This document shows positions 24,353-32,573 of a stretch of 34,772 bases of DNA, piece after piece. The notes beneath the pieces were generated by a model that saw nothing but the letters and a program-made list of their open reading frames with translations, did no database searches and was not told where the DNA came from. This stretch comes from Opitutaceae bacterium (GTDB lineage Bacteria; Verrucomicrobiota; Verrucomicrobiia; Opitutales; Opitutaceae), in contig SXSC01000116.1 in assembly GCA_005792355.1 (NCBI GenBank), positions 1 through 34,772 on the forward strand, given 5' to 3'. Position 1 is the first letter of the stretch. Every line of letters starts with the position of its first letter. The position numbers were made by a program, and so were the translations under genes.

Positions 24353-27013
24353 ATGAACCTCCCGCAATATTCCAGGCGCGCATGCCGGTTAGTAGCCGCA
24401 TCCTCGCTGTGCTCCCTCCTGTCGTCGGTTCCGCTCGGAGCGCAGTCCGCTCCGGCGAAACCCGCCGACGATGCGAAAAAAGAATCTACGGTGCAGCTTT
24501 CCATCTTCACGGTGTCGGAAGACAAGGAGGTCGGCTACGAGTCAATGCAGACGACCTCGGGCATGCGCACGGCACAGGAACTCAAAAACGTCGCGAGTTC
24601 CATTTCGATCATGAACTCCCAGTTGATCGCGGACCTTGCCGCCGTCGACATCGGGGAGATGTCGAAGTGGTTTGTCACCGGAGAGGAAAGTCCGGACCCG
24701 GCGCAGTTCAATCAGCTCATCTTTCGCGGCATTCGCAACAGCTTCGCCCTGCGCAACGGCTGGATCTGGTACTCGCCGATGGACTCGTTCTCCACGGAGC
24801 GCGTCGAATTGCTCCGCGGTCCCAACGCGTTTCTCTATGGCGAGGCCGATCTCGGCGGCGCCAACAACCAGGTCACGAAACGCGGTCTGTTCACCCGCAG
24901 CATCAACCAGGTCCGGGTCATGCTGGGCGATCAATCGTTCCGCCGCGTGGAACTCGATTTCAACCGCCGGCTCGGTGACAAGGTGGCGCTGCGGGTGGCG
25001 GCCGCGGCGTCCGACAACAAATCGTGGATCGACCATGTCGGCCGGAAATTCAACGGCCTCTACGGCGCCGTCACGTACCGACCGTTTCGCAGCACCAGCC
25101 TGAGCGTGACCGCGGATCTGTCCCAGAGCAGGACGGTGGTCGCGCAGGGTTTGTTCATCGATCAGTTCTCCTACACGACGGGCACCAACCTCACCAACAC
25201 GGCCGGGTTGATCCATCTGCCGGCCACCGGCGCCCTGTTCCGGGCCAACGGCATGCGCCGCAGCGCCGGTAACGGGCTGACCGTGATCGATCAGCAGATC
25301 GCTCCTCGCACTTTCCAAGTTTCCGGTCCCGAGGCCGTCAACACCGACTTCTACAATACGTTCAATTTCGAACTCGAGCAGCACATCGGCAAACGGCTGC
25401 ACCTGCTGGTCAACGGCGTGCTCTATTTCCGCAACACGAACACCAAGACGATTGCCGCCGGTCGCACCATCTATCGCGATCTGTCGCCCAGTCTGCCCAG
25501 TGGCGCGCCCAACCCGAACTTCAACGAACTCTACACCGAGTACTTCCGCCTGCACAACCTCCATGGCAACACCCTGCGCGCCTTCCGCGTATCGCTCGTG
25601 TATGACCTGATCACCAAGTGGACGAAGCAGCAGATCATCGTCAACGGCCAGCAGCAGCAGGACAACCCGAAGCACTGGGGGCAGGGCTGGGGCGAGTACG
25701 TCCTTCCCACCCATCCGAGCTTTGTCGGCACCCTCAACCCGGCGACGAGCCACGCGGCGTTCATCGCCAATCGCGCCACGATGACCAACAACCGCTTCTT
25801 TCGGCGGTACTACCTGAAAAATGGCGCGGGTTCGGCGAACGTGACCAGCACCGAGCCGCTCGCCGGAGTCTCCGGCTACTTTCCCGATCTCTCCAACGGA
25901 GTCGGCGCGGCCGGCGAACAACTGGGGCGCCGCTTCTACACGCCCTCGATCGGCGCCGGTGCCTCCGGCAGCTATTTCAACAACCATTTTTTCACGCTGC
26001 TCGGCTACCGCCGCGACCACTTCAACATGAAGACCACGTTTGGTGCGCCGCGCCCCCTCGAGAACACGTGGATCGTCGATTCGCTGCCCGAACTCAACGT
26101 CTTCGCCCCGAACTCCATTCCGTTCGCCCAGTACAAGGTCGACGGCACAAATCTCGGCGTGGTCTTCCGCCTCAACGACACTTTCGCCCTGGCCTACAAT
26201 CACGCTCAATCCTTCCGGATTTCCGCCGGTGACGGCGGACTCGCCTACATCGTCGGGCAGCGCCAGGGCATGCAGACCGGCGAAGGGGAGGACATTTCCG
26301 CCCGGTTCAGCCTCTTCGGCGGCAAACTGGAGTTCAACACCACCTACTACGATAACTTCCAGCCCAACGCCCGGATTTCGCCCGGCCCGTCCGTGGCCAT
26401 ACAGGACGAACTGGCGGCGATCTTTCCCACGACATTCAACCGCACGGGCACCGATCTTCAGACGACCAGTACGAGCGGCGTGGAAGTGGAGATTGTAGCC
26501 AACCTGACGCGGAACTGGCGCTTGATGCTCAACGGCGCCAGCAACAAGGTCGTGACCAAGGATCGGCTTCCGTTCCTCAAGCAATTCCAGTCGGAAGCCA
26601 AGAAGCTGAATCAGCCCACTCCTCTCCTCGACGCCTTTCTCCCGACTCTGCCCGAAGGCGTGCCCAACGCCGGGTACACCAAGACGAGGGCCAACATTTT
26701 CACGCGATACACGTTCACGCAGGGGGCGCTGAAGGGGGTGTTTGTCGGCGGCGGCGCCAACTGGCGTCAGCCCACCTACCGCGGCAACGCCATAGTTGTG
26801 CAGGGAACGCCCGCGATTCCGCTCTGGTCGCCGTCGTATTACGTCGTGACACTGCTGGGCGGCTACCAGACCCGGATCTTCAACCGGCCGACCAGCCTGC
26901 AGCTCAACTTCAGCAACCTGCTCGACAAGGAATACTACCTCTCGGCCACGACCTCCTCCGGTTCGTGGGGCGCGCCGCGCTCGTGGCGCTTCTCGATGGT
27001 CACGGATTTCTGA
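24353..27013 (+). CDS. TonB-dependent outer-membrane receptor
   Basis: An 886-residue receptor. A signal peptide (hydrophobic about 13-30, ending PLGAQ) is followed by the opening LSIFTVSEDKEVGYESMQTT, close to the V.LSPFEV..D.GY.A..T form of Opitutaceae receptors and acting as the TonB box region. The plug domain (about 65-190) holds VELLRGPNAFLYGEADLGGA. The barrel runs to the end with LQLNFSNLLDKEYYLSA and a terminal Phe (SMVTDF). It would import a bulky substrate such as a glycan, siderophore or cofactor using the proton motive force. The start at 24353 is the first with a signal peptide. Its last 14 bases overlap the convergent cupin gene. Confidence 0.92.
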   Translation: MNLPQYSRRACRLVAASSLCSLLSSVPLGAQSAPAKPADDAKKESTVQLSIFTVSEDKEVGYESMQTTSGMRTAQELKNVASSISIMNSQLIADLAAVDIGEMSKWFVTGEESPDPAQFNQLIFRGIRNSFALRNGWIWYSPMDSFSTERVELLRGPNAFLYGEADLGGANNQVTKRGLFTRSINQVRVMLGDQSFRRVELDFNRRLGDKVALRVAAAASDNKSWIDHVGRKFNGLYGAVTYRPFRSTSLSVTADLSQSRTVVAQGLFIDQFSYTTGTNLTNTAGLIHLPATGALFRANGMRRSAGNGLTVIDQQIAPRTFQVSGPEAVNTDFYNTFNFELEQHIGKRLHLLVNGVLYFRNTNTKTIAAGRTIYRDLSPSLPSGAPNPNFNELYTEYFRLHNLHGNTLRAFRVSLVYDLITKWTKQQIIVNGQQQQDNPKHWGQGWGEYVLPTHPSFVGTLNPATSHAAFIANRATMTNNRFFRRYYLKNGAGSANVTSTEPLAGVSGYFPDLSNGVGAAGEQLGRRFYTPSIGAGASGSYFNNHFFTLLGYRRDHFNMKTTFGAPRPLENTWIVDSLPELNVFAPNSIPFAQYKVDGTNLGVVFRLNDTFALAYNHAQSFRISAGDGGLAYIVGQRQGMQTGEGEDISARFSLFGGKLEFNTTYYDNFQPNARISPGPSVAIQDELAAIFPTTFNRTGTDLQTTSTSGVEVEIVANLTRNWRLMLNGASNKVVTKDRLPFLKQFQSEAKKLNQPTPLLDAFLPTLPEGVPNAGYTKTRANIFTRYTFTQGALKGVFVGGGANWRQPTYRGNAIVVQGTPAIPLWSPSYYVVTLLGGYQTRIFNRPTSLQLNFSNLLDKEYYLSATTSSGSWGAPRSWRFSMVTDF

Positions 27014-27410
27014 TCGCGGCGTAATCCGCGTCCGTCACGTGTTCCAGCCACGTGGCGGCGCAGCCCGCCTCGTCGGCCTGATGCACGGCCAGGTGCACCA
27101 TGGCCCGGTTGGCCGCCGCGCCGTGCCAGTGCCGTTCACCCGGCTCGAACCAAATCGTGTCGCCGGGGGAAACTTCCACGACGCTCTCGCCCGCCTTCTG
27201 CACCCGGCCGACTCCCACCACGATGTGCAGCAATTGCCCGTGGGGGTGCGTATGCCACGCGGTCCGCGCGCCGGGTTCAAACGTGACCCGCAGGACGCGC
27301 ACGCGCGACGCGTTGGGCGCCGCCGCGATCTCATCGAGCCAGACATTGCCAGTGAAGTACTCCGCCGGCCCGCGTTTCGTGGCGGCGGCGTTGGCGCGGG
27401 TGATGTTCAT
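27000..27410 (-). CDS. Mn-type cupin, hydroxynitrile-lyase (GtHNL)-like
   Basis: A 136-residue single-domain cupin. The metal ligands are His53, His55 and Gln59 in GARTAWHTHPHGQLLHIVVG, and His94 in PGERHWHGA. From memory this set and numbering match the manganese cupin hydroxynitrile lyase of Granulicella tundricola, including Gln in place of the usual Glu; the flanks TFEPGARTAWHTHP, FSPGE-like WFEPGERHWHGA and LEHVTDADY also agree. Many relatives are annotated only as cupin or linked to carboxymuconolactone decarboxylases, so the true reaction is open. It converges on the TonB receptor with a 14-base overlap of the 3' ends. Confidence 0.85.
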   Translation of the reverse strand: MNITRANAAATKRGPAEYFTGNVWLDEIAAAPNASRVRVLRVTFEPGARTAWHTHPHGQLLHIVVGVGRVQKAGESVVEVSPGDTIWFEPGERHWHGAAANRAMVHLAVHQADEAGCAATWLEHVTDADYAAIRNP

Positions 27411-27616
27411 ATCGTCAGATTACCCGCGACGAGCGCCGTGTCAGGCGTTATGTGGGATTGGCAGGAGAAAGGACGAAGAGTTTACCAAGGGGACCTTCGG
27501 CCCGCAGCCGCACCATTCGCTCATCGGCGAATCCCAGTCCCTCGGGCAACTTGATCGAGCGCACATTATTCGGTGCCGTTCGGATTCTCCCGTGCGCAGT
27601 GGTAAAATCGAACGGA

Positions 27617-28489
27617 ATGGCTACCGTTGACTCAATGCCCGAATCGGCCACGGAAGAAACCATCGTCGCCGGGCTCCCCGACGGCCTCGTCGCGGTGGGA
27701 AAATTTCTTTCCCCGTCCGAAGCCTCGGAGCGTGGACTCGTGATTCTCGCGATGGGCCTGCCGTACTGGCTCATGGCCGAACCACACCGGTTCACCTTGT
27801 TCGTCGAATCCGACGGCGAACCGGCCGTGCGCGATCAACTGGCGCGTTTTGAGTGTGAAAGTGTGGGCTGGCCGCCCGCTCCCGTCACCGCCGGTGGGAC
27901 CACGCACGGCCTGCCCATGGTCGGCCCGTTGCTGTGGGCGCTGAGTGCAATCGCTTCATTGTGGATTCAGCAGTGGCGGCCGGTCTGGACCGACTTTGGC
28001 GCGCTCGATGCGGCGGCGCTTTTTGGCCGCGCCGAATGGTGGCGGCCCGCGACGGCGCTGTTCTTGCACAGCGACACCGGCCACCTCGTTTCGAATCTGG
28101 CGACGGGCCTGTTTGTGTTCACCGCCGTACTGGCCACGTTTGGCCGACGCGTCGGCTGGCTGCTGCTCGCCCTCACCTCCGCCGGTGGCAACCTCGCGTC
28201 GGCGGCCTTGCATCATCCCGCACTCTATCGGTCGGTGGGTGCGTCGACGGCAATCTTCGCCGGCCTCGGGCTGCTGACCGGTCGCGCGATCCCGCTGGTC
28301 CGGAACTCCCCTCATCCGTTTCGCTGGCGGAGCCTGCTGGTACCGGTCGGAGCGGGCCTGACACTGCTCGCACTTTATGGCGCCGGCGGTCCCCGCGTGG
28401 ATCTTGGTGCGCACGTTTGCGGCTTTGCCTCCGGTTTGCTCGGAGGACTCGCGTCGGGATTCCTCCGGGTGAAATCGGCGCAAACTTGA
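27617..28489 (+). CDS. Rhomboid-family intramembrane serine protease
   Basis: A 290-residue membrane protein. A soluble N-terminal part of about 100 residues precedes six or more membrane helices. The family motifs are present: LHSDTGHLVSNLATG (oxyanion His156 and Asn160), GASTAIFAGLGLL with the nucleophile Ser210, and DLGAHVCGFASGLLGG with His266. The usual GxSG reads GAST, a small change next to the serine. It should cut substrates within the membrane; targets are unknown. ATG 27617 or 27635 could both start it. It is divergent from the cupin gene across 206 bp. Confidence 0.87.
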   Translation: MATVDSMPESATEETIVAGLPDGLVAVGKFLSPSEASERGLVILAMGLPYWLMAEPHRFTLFVESDGEPAVRDQLARFECESVGWPPAPVTAGGTTHGLPMVGPLLWALSAIASLWIQQWRPVWTDFGALDAAALFGRAEWWRPATALFLHSDTGHLVSNLATGLFVFTAVLATFGRRVGWLLLALTSAGGNLASAALHHPALYRSVGASTAIFAGLGLLTGRAIPLVRNSPHPFRWRSLLVPVGAGLTLLALYGAGGPRVDLGAHVCGFASGLLGGLASGFLRVKSAQT

Positions 28490-28651
28490 TCCAACCGGCG
28501 CGCACCGCGGCGGGGTCCGGCCCGGCGTGCGCTAGCCTGCGGCCCGGGCGGTGCGGACGATCCGAGCGGGTCCGGCTTATAGGTTTGTGATTTCCGCCCA
28601 GAATGCCCGTCGTTGCCTTTTCCCGGCGATTCGCCAATTCCCTTGAGCGAC

Positions 28652-29245
28652 ATGCCTCCCACTCGCAGCGCTTCGCTCTTCGGCCTCTCGGTCGCCGCCC
28701 TCGCCTTCGCCGTGGGCTGTGCCACCACCCCTGCGCCGATCGCAATTCCGAAAATCCCCGAGGCCAGTTCCATCGCCCTACTTCGACCCGGCGACAGCCT
28801 GAGCATCGCTCTCCAAGGCGTCCCTGACCCCTCGTCAAACACCGTGCAAATCGACGAGCAGGGCCTCATCAGCCTGCCGTTTATCGGCACGCTGCACGCC
28901 GCCGGCGCCTCGACCGCCGAGTTCTCCCAGCGCATCCGGGAGACCTATATTTCCAGGAAAATCTACACGACCGTCGACGTCTCGGTCAGTGTCACAGAAC
29001 GATTCATCTACGTCGGCGGCGAGGTTCAGCGCCCGGGACGCATCATCTGGACTCCCGATCTCACCGTGGCGAAGGCGATTCAATCCGCCGGGGGTTTCAC
29101 CCTTTATGCCAAGGAGACCGCGGTGAGCTTGGTGCGGGAAAAAAACGCCTATCCGATCGACGTGAAACGGGCGCAAAAAAACCCGGAGCTTGATCCCAAG
29201 CTGGTGCCAGGCGACTCGCTGCAGGTGTCGCGATCGCCGTTTTGA
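28652..29245 (+). CDS. Short Wza-like polysaccharide export lipoprotein
   Basis: A 197-residue outer-membrane-type lipoprotein. The signal ends in AFAVGC with Cys23 as the lipidation site. The Poly_export domain follows (about 38-115: LLRPGDSLSIALQGVPDPSS, VQIDEQGLISLPFIG), then one SLBB domain (about 118-190: RFIYVGGEVQRPGRI, LTVAKAIQSAGGFT, LVPGDSLQVSR). Full Wza is near 380 residues, with a second SLBB and a C-terminal helix that spans the membrane; these are absent, so it resembles the short forms found near exopolysaccharide genes. No Wzc or glycosyltransferase gene lies nearby. It converges on hemB. Confidence 0.88.
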   Translation: MPPTRSASLFGLSVAALAFAVGCATTPAPIAIPKIPEASSIALLRPGDSLSIALQGVPDPSSNTVQIDEQGLISLPFIGTLHAAGASTAEFSQRIRETYISRKIYTTVDVSVSVTERFIYVGGEVQRPGRIIWTPDLTVAKAIQSAGGFTLYAKETAVSLVREKNAYPIDVKRAQKNPELDPKLVPGDSLQVSRSPF

Positions 29246-29322
29246 GGCGGACCTTCTCGTCTGCGGCAATTGCCGCAACCGAGCGGAGTTCACGCCCGCC
29301 GTTGACAAAAGCGAATGCGGGC

Positions 29323-30333
29323 TCACCGCAGCGCCGCCGCCATGTCCTTCGCGAAGTACGTCAAAATCAGGTCGGCTCCCGCGCGCTTGATGGCGATCAG
29401 TGACTCGTGCCGGCAACGCGCCAGATCAAGCCAGCCCAGCCGCGCCGCCGCGTGAATCTGGGCGTATTCTCCGGAAATCTGATACGCGGCCACCGGCTTC
29501 CGCGTCGCTGCTCGCACGTCCCGGATGATATCGAGATACAACCCGGCGGGCTTCACCATGACAATGTCGGCGCCCTCGGCGTCATCGAGCAACACCTCCG
29601 CCACCGCCTCGCGTCGGTTGGCTGGATTCATCTGATAGGTCGCCTTGTTGAGCAACCGCGTGCCCGCGGCCTGCGCGCTGCCCACCGCGTCGCGGAATGG
29701 TCCGTAATACGCGGAATTGTACTTGGCCGAATACGCCAGAATGCCGGTGTCGGAAAAGCCCGCCGCATCCAGTCCGCGACGAATCGCCCCGATGCGCCCA
29801 TCCATCATGTCGCTCGGTGCCACGAAATCCACGCCCGCGCGGGCCTGCAACACGGCCATCCGGGTGAGCAGACCGACGGTGCGATCGTTTTCCACGTCGT
29901 CGCGCGCGGCGTTGAGCACCCCATCGTGCCCGTGACTGGTGTACGGATCGAGGGCCACATCCGTGATGACCGTGAGGTCGGGCACGGCCTTCTTCACCGC
30001 CCGGACTGCGCGCAACACCAGCGTGTCCTCGTTCAGCGCCTGTGTGCCTTCGTCGTCCTTCAGTTTCGGATCCAGTTTGGGAAACAGGGCCACGGCCGGC
30101 ACGCCCAATTTGTGCAGCGCGCGGCATTCCTTGACGAGGTCGGCGACATTCAGCCGGAAGACCCCGGGCATCGATTTGATTTCGTCCCGGGGAGCCTTGC
30201 CGTCGACCACGAAGAGCGGCGCGATGAAATCGGCCGGGCGGAGCACGGTCTCCTCCACCATCGCACGGCGACTGGCCGTGCGACGGAGGCGACGGGGGCG
30301 TTGCACGAGTTCGAGTGAGAACGGGTTGGCCAT
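29323..30333 (-). CDS. hemB: Porphobilinogen synthase (delta-aminolevulinate dehydratase)
   Basis: A 336-residue enzyme that condenses two 5-aminolevulinate molecules to porphobilinogen in haem synthesis. The two Schiff-base lysines lie in YSAKYNSAYYGPFRDA and VMVKPAGLYLDI. The metal region reads ITDVALDPYTSHGHDG, with Asp and no cysteines, so this is the Mg-dependent rather than the Zn-dependent (triple-Cys) type. The ATG at 30333 starts the conserved part (LVQRPRRLRRT). It is convergent with the Wza-like gene and divergent from the toxin-antitoxin pair. Confidence 0.96.
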   Translation of the reverse strand: MANPFSLELVQRPRRLRRTASRRAMVEETVLRPADFIAPLFVVDGKAPRDEIKSMPGVFRLNVADLVKECRALHKLGVPAVALFPKLDPKLKDDEGTQALNEDTLVLRAVRAVKKAVPDLTVITDVALDPYTSHGHDGVLNAARDDVENDRTVGLLTRMAVLQARAGVDFVAPSDMMDGRIGAIRRGLDAAGFSDTGILAYSAKYNSAYYGPFRDAVGSAQAAGTRLLNKATYQMNPANRREAVAEVLLDDAEGADIVMVKPAGLYLDIIRDVRAATRKPVAAYQISGEYAQIHAAARLGWLDLARCRHESLIAIKRAGADLILTYFAKDMAAALR

Positions 30334-30471
30334 GGCAGTGGGCCCGAAGCTAGCGACCCCGGGCCGGCACGCGACATGATTTTCCGGCAACTATTTCCGT
30401 TCTACTCGCGTAATCAACCGCCGTGACGCCGTCGGCTTGACACTCAACGCGCAACTGAGCCTTTTTGTGTC

Positions 30472-30774
30472 ATGTCCACTGCCATCCTCCGCACCCGCGT
30501 CGACCGCGCCCAAGCCGCTGCCGCCAAGACCGTCCTGGCCCGCATGGGGCTGACGCCCTCCGCCGCCGTCAACATCCTCTTCGCCCACATCGCCAGCCGC
30601 CGCGCGCTCCCGTTTGCCGTCGCACTCCCCGATTCGGACTACGCCCGGGACGAATATGGCCTCACCCCCGCCGAGGTGAAGGCCGCCGCCCGCCGGCTCC
30701 ACGCCGACATCGCCCGCGCCCGGCGCCGCGGCGAGATCTCAAACATCACCGACATCGCCTCCCTGCGCCCGTGA
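30472..30774 (+). CDS. RelB/DinJ-family antitoxin
   Basis: A 100-residue protein. The N-terminal ribbon-helix-helix reads ILRTRVDRAQAAAAKTVLAR, MGLTPSAAVNILFAHIASRR, ALPFAV, which matches the RelB/DinJ pattern with GLT.S.AVN.LF. The C-terminal half is a charged helix (AEVKAAARRLHADIARARRR) that would wrap the toxin. Such antitoxins bind their own promoter with the toxin. TTGACA at 30437-30442 lies upstream but without a convincing -10. The stop overlaps the GTG start of the toxin (GTGA). Confidence 0.85.
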   Translation: MSTAILRTRVDRAQAAAAKTVLARMGLTPSAAVNILFAHIASRRALPFAVALPDSDYARDEYGLTPAEVKAAARRLHADIARARRRGEISNITDIASLRP

Positions 30775-31052
30775 ATTTGCGCCAGGACCAACGCTTTCTC
30801 CGCGGCCTCAAGGGCCGTCCCGATACCGAGTTGGCCGAAGTCCTCGCCGCGACCCGGCGCGCCGCCGCCGGCTTCGGCTTCCCTCACCAGCACGCCGGTC
30901 TCGGACTTCGCGGCCTTGCCCTCGGTTTCTACGAATGCCGCGCCGGGTTGAATCTGCGCCTCGTATTTGAGCGCGACGGTCCCGACCTCATTTTCACTTT
31001 TGCCGGCACGCACGACGAAGTGCGGGCCTTTCTGAAAAACCGCCGCCGCTGA
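30771..31052 (+). CDS. RelE/ParE-superfamily toxin
   Basis: A 93-residue protein starting at GTG 30771, which overlaps the antitoxin stop by four bases. Its end LRLVFERDGPDLIFTFAGTH, DEVRAFLKNRR matches the beta-hairpin and C-terminal helix of RelE/ParE-fold toxins, as does the HAGLGLRGLALGFYECRAGL stretch in the middle. RelE-type members cut mRNA on the ribosome; ParE-type members poison gyrase. The partner being RelB-like favours the first, by inference. The toxin stop is eight bases before cysS, so cysS may share its transcript. Confidence 0.75.
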   Translation: MNLRQDQRFLRGLKGRPDTELAEVLAATRRAAAGFGFPHQHAGLGLRGLALGFYECRAGLNLRLVFERDGPDLIFTFAGTHDEVRAFLKNRRR

Positions 31053-31060
31053 CCGCATCC

Positions 31061-32422
31061 ATGGCCATCCGACTCTTCGACTCGCTCTCTCGCGAGCTGC
31101 GCGAACTCAAGCCCGCACATGCCGACGGCGTCTACCGCTTCTACAATTGCGGACCGACCGTCTACGCCCCCGCCCACCTTGGAAATTTCCGCACCTTTGT
31201 CGTCAATGATGTCGTCCGCCGACTGCTCGAGCTCGAATTCGGCCCGGCGAAAGTGAAGCACGTGCGCAACCTCACCGACGTCGACGATCGCACGATCGGG
31301 CAGACGCAAAAGGAAAAACGCCCGCTGGCCGAAATCACAAAACGGTGGACGGATATGTTCCAGGCCGACTGCGAAGCGCTCAACTGCCTGCGGCCACACG
31401 TCGAGCCCACGGCGACCGGCCATATCCGCGAGCAAGTCGACATGATCGACGTGCTCCTGCGGAAGGGGAACGCGTACCGCGCTCCGGATGGCTCGGTCTA
31501 TTTCAAGATTTCCTCCTTCCCGGAGTATGGCGCTCTCTCGCGCATCAAGGAACGCGAACTCAAGGTCACGAATTCCGTCTTCGACGCCGACCACAAGGAC
31601 GACGTCGGGGATTTCGCGCTGTGGAAGGCGCACAAGCCCGAGGAGGACGGCGACGTGAAATGGCCCGGGCCCGACGGAGCCGCCGCCGGCCGCCCGGGCT
31701 GGCACATCGAGTGCAGCGCGATGAGCAAGAAACACCTCGGGGACACGGTCGACCTCCATACCGGCGGCGTCGATCTGCTCGTCCCGCACCACGAAAACGA
31801 AATCGCCCAGAGCCAGTGCTGCAACGGCACGGCGTTTTCGCATCATTGGTACCACAGCGAACACCTGCTGGTGGACGGCACGACGATGAGCAAGAGCAAG
31901 GGCAACTACTACACGCTCGGCGATCTGGTGGCGAAAGGCTACTCGCCGATGGCCGTGCGGTACGCGCTCCTGATGGGCCATCCGCGCAAGCAGCTCAACT
32001 TCACGCTGGACTCGCTGCACGCGGCGGAGAGTGCCCTGAAGTCGCTGCGGACGCTGCGGACCTCGCTGCCCGCCGGCGGCGGCAGTTTCGACGTCGGCGC
32101 TCCGGTCGTGGCCGCGCTCGCCGACGATCTCAACACCCCCGGTGCGCTCGGGGCATTGTTCACCGTCATCAATTCAACCCGGCCGGCCGAAATCAACACC
32201 GCCCAATTCGATCGGGCGATGTTTGCACTCGGCTTCGATCTCTCCCTCCAGGTGCAACTCTCGGCCCCGACCGAAATCGTCGCCCTCGCCGCAAAGCGCT
32301 GGGCGGCGAAACAGGCGAAGGACTTCGCCACCGCCGACGCCCTGCGCAAGGATTTGTCGGCCGCCGGCTGGTCGATGCTCGACAGCAAGACCGACTACAA
32401 ACTTGAACCACTCAAGAAATAG
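31061..32422 (+). CDS. cysS: Cysteine-tRNA ligase
   Basis: A 453-residue class I synthetase that loads cysteine on tRNA-Cys. Zinc ligands are Cys30 (NCGPTVYAP), Cys218 (GWHIECSAMS), His243 and Glu247 (VPHHENEIAQ). The HIGH-type motif is HLGN (39-42). The KMSKS loop reads TMSKS (275-279), with Thr for the first Lys. The DALR-type helical domain and a C-terminal segment (AKDFATADALRKDLSAAGW) complete the fold. It directly follows a toxin-antitoxin pair, an unusual neighbour, and precedes thrS by 151 bp. Confidence 0.95.
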   Translation: MAIRLFDSLSRELRELKPAHADGVYRFYNCGPTVYAPAHLGNFRTFVVNDVVRRLLELEFGPAKVKHVRNLTDVDDRTIGQTQKEKRPLAEITKRWTDMFQADCEALNCLRPHVEPTATGHIREQVDMIDVLLRKGNAYRAPDGSVYFKISSFPEYGALSRIKERELKVTNSVFDADHKDDVGDFALWKAHKPEEDGDVKWPGPDGAAAGRPGWHIECSAMSKKHLGDTVDLHTGGVDLLVPHHENEIAQSQCCNGTAFSHHWYHSEHLLVDGTTMSKSKGNYYTLGDLVAKGYSPMAVRYALLMGHPRKQLNFTLDSLHAAESALKSLRTLRTSLPAGGGSFDVGAPVVAALADDLNTPGALGALFTVINSTRPAEINTAQFDRAMFALGFDLSLQVQLSAPTEIVALAAKRWAAKQAKDFATADALRKDLSAAGWSMLDSKTDYKLEPLKK

Positions 32423-32573
32423 ACCTCTCCATCATTCGTCCCCAAGGACACGGAGCTCGGCACCGGGTTCACCGCGCCAAACCGCCCGCCGATGATTGCC
32501 GATCTCCGTGACCGGTGGGTCCGGGATCGTTGTCAGCCGTGACCCACTCCGAATCCTCCTCCCTTTTCCGACC

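Noticed and set aside
24542..26584. A 680-codon minus-strand open frame opposite the TonB receptor
   Set aside because: It lies wholly antisense to a receptor with clear signal, plug and barrel. Its residues are charged and repetitive with no family motif, as expected from GC-rich antisense frames.
27000..27013. Frameshift or truncation at the receptor-cupin junction
   Set aside because: Both proteins end with complete family C-termini, so the overlap is a normal convergent one.
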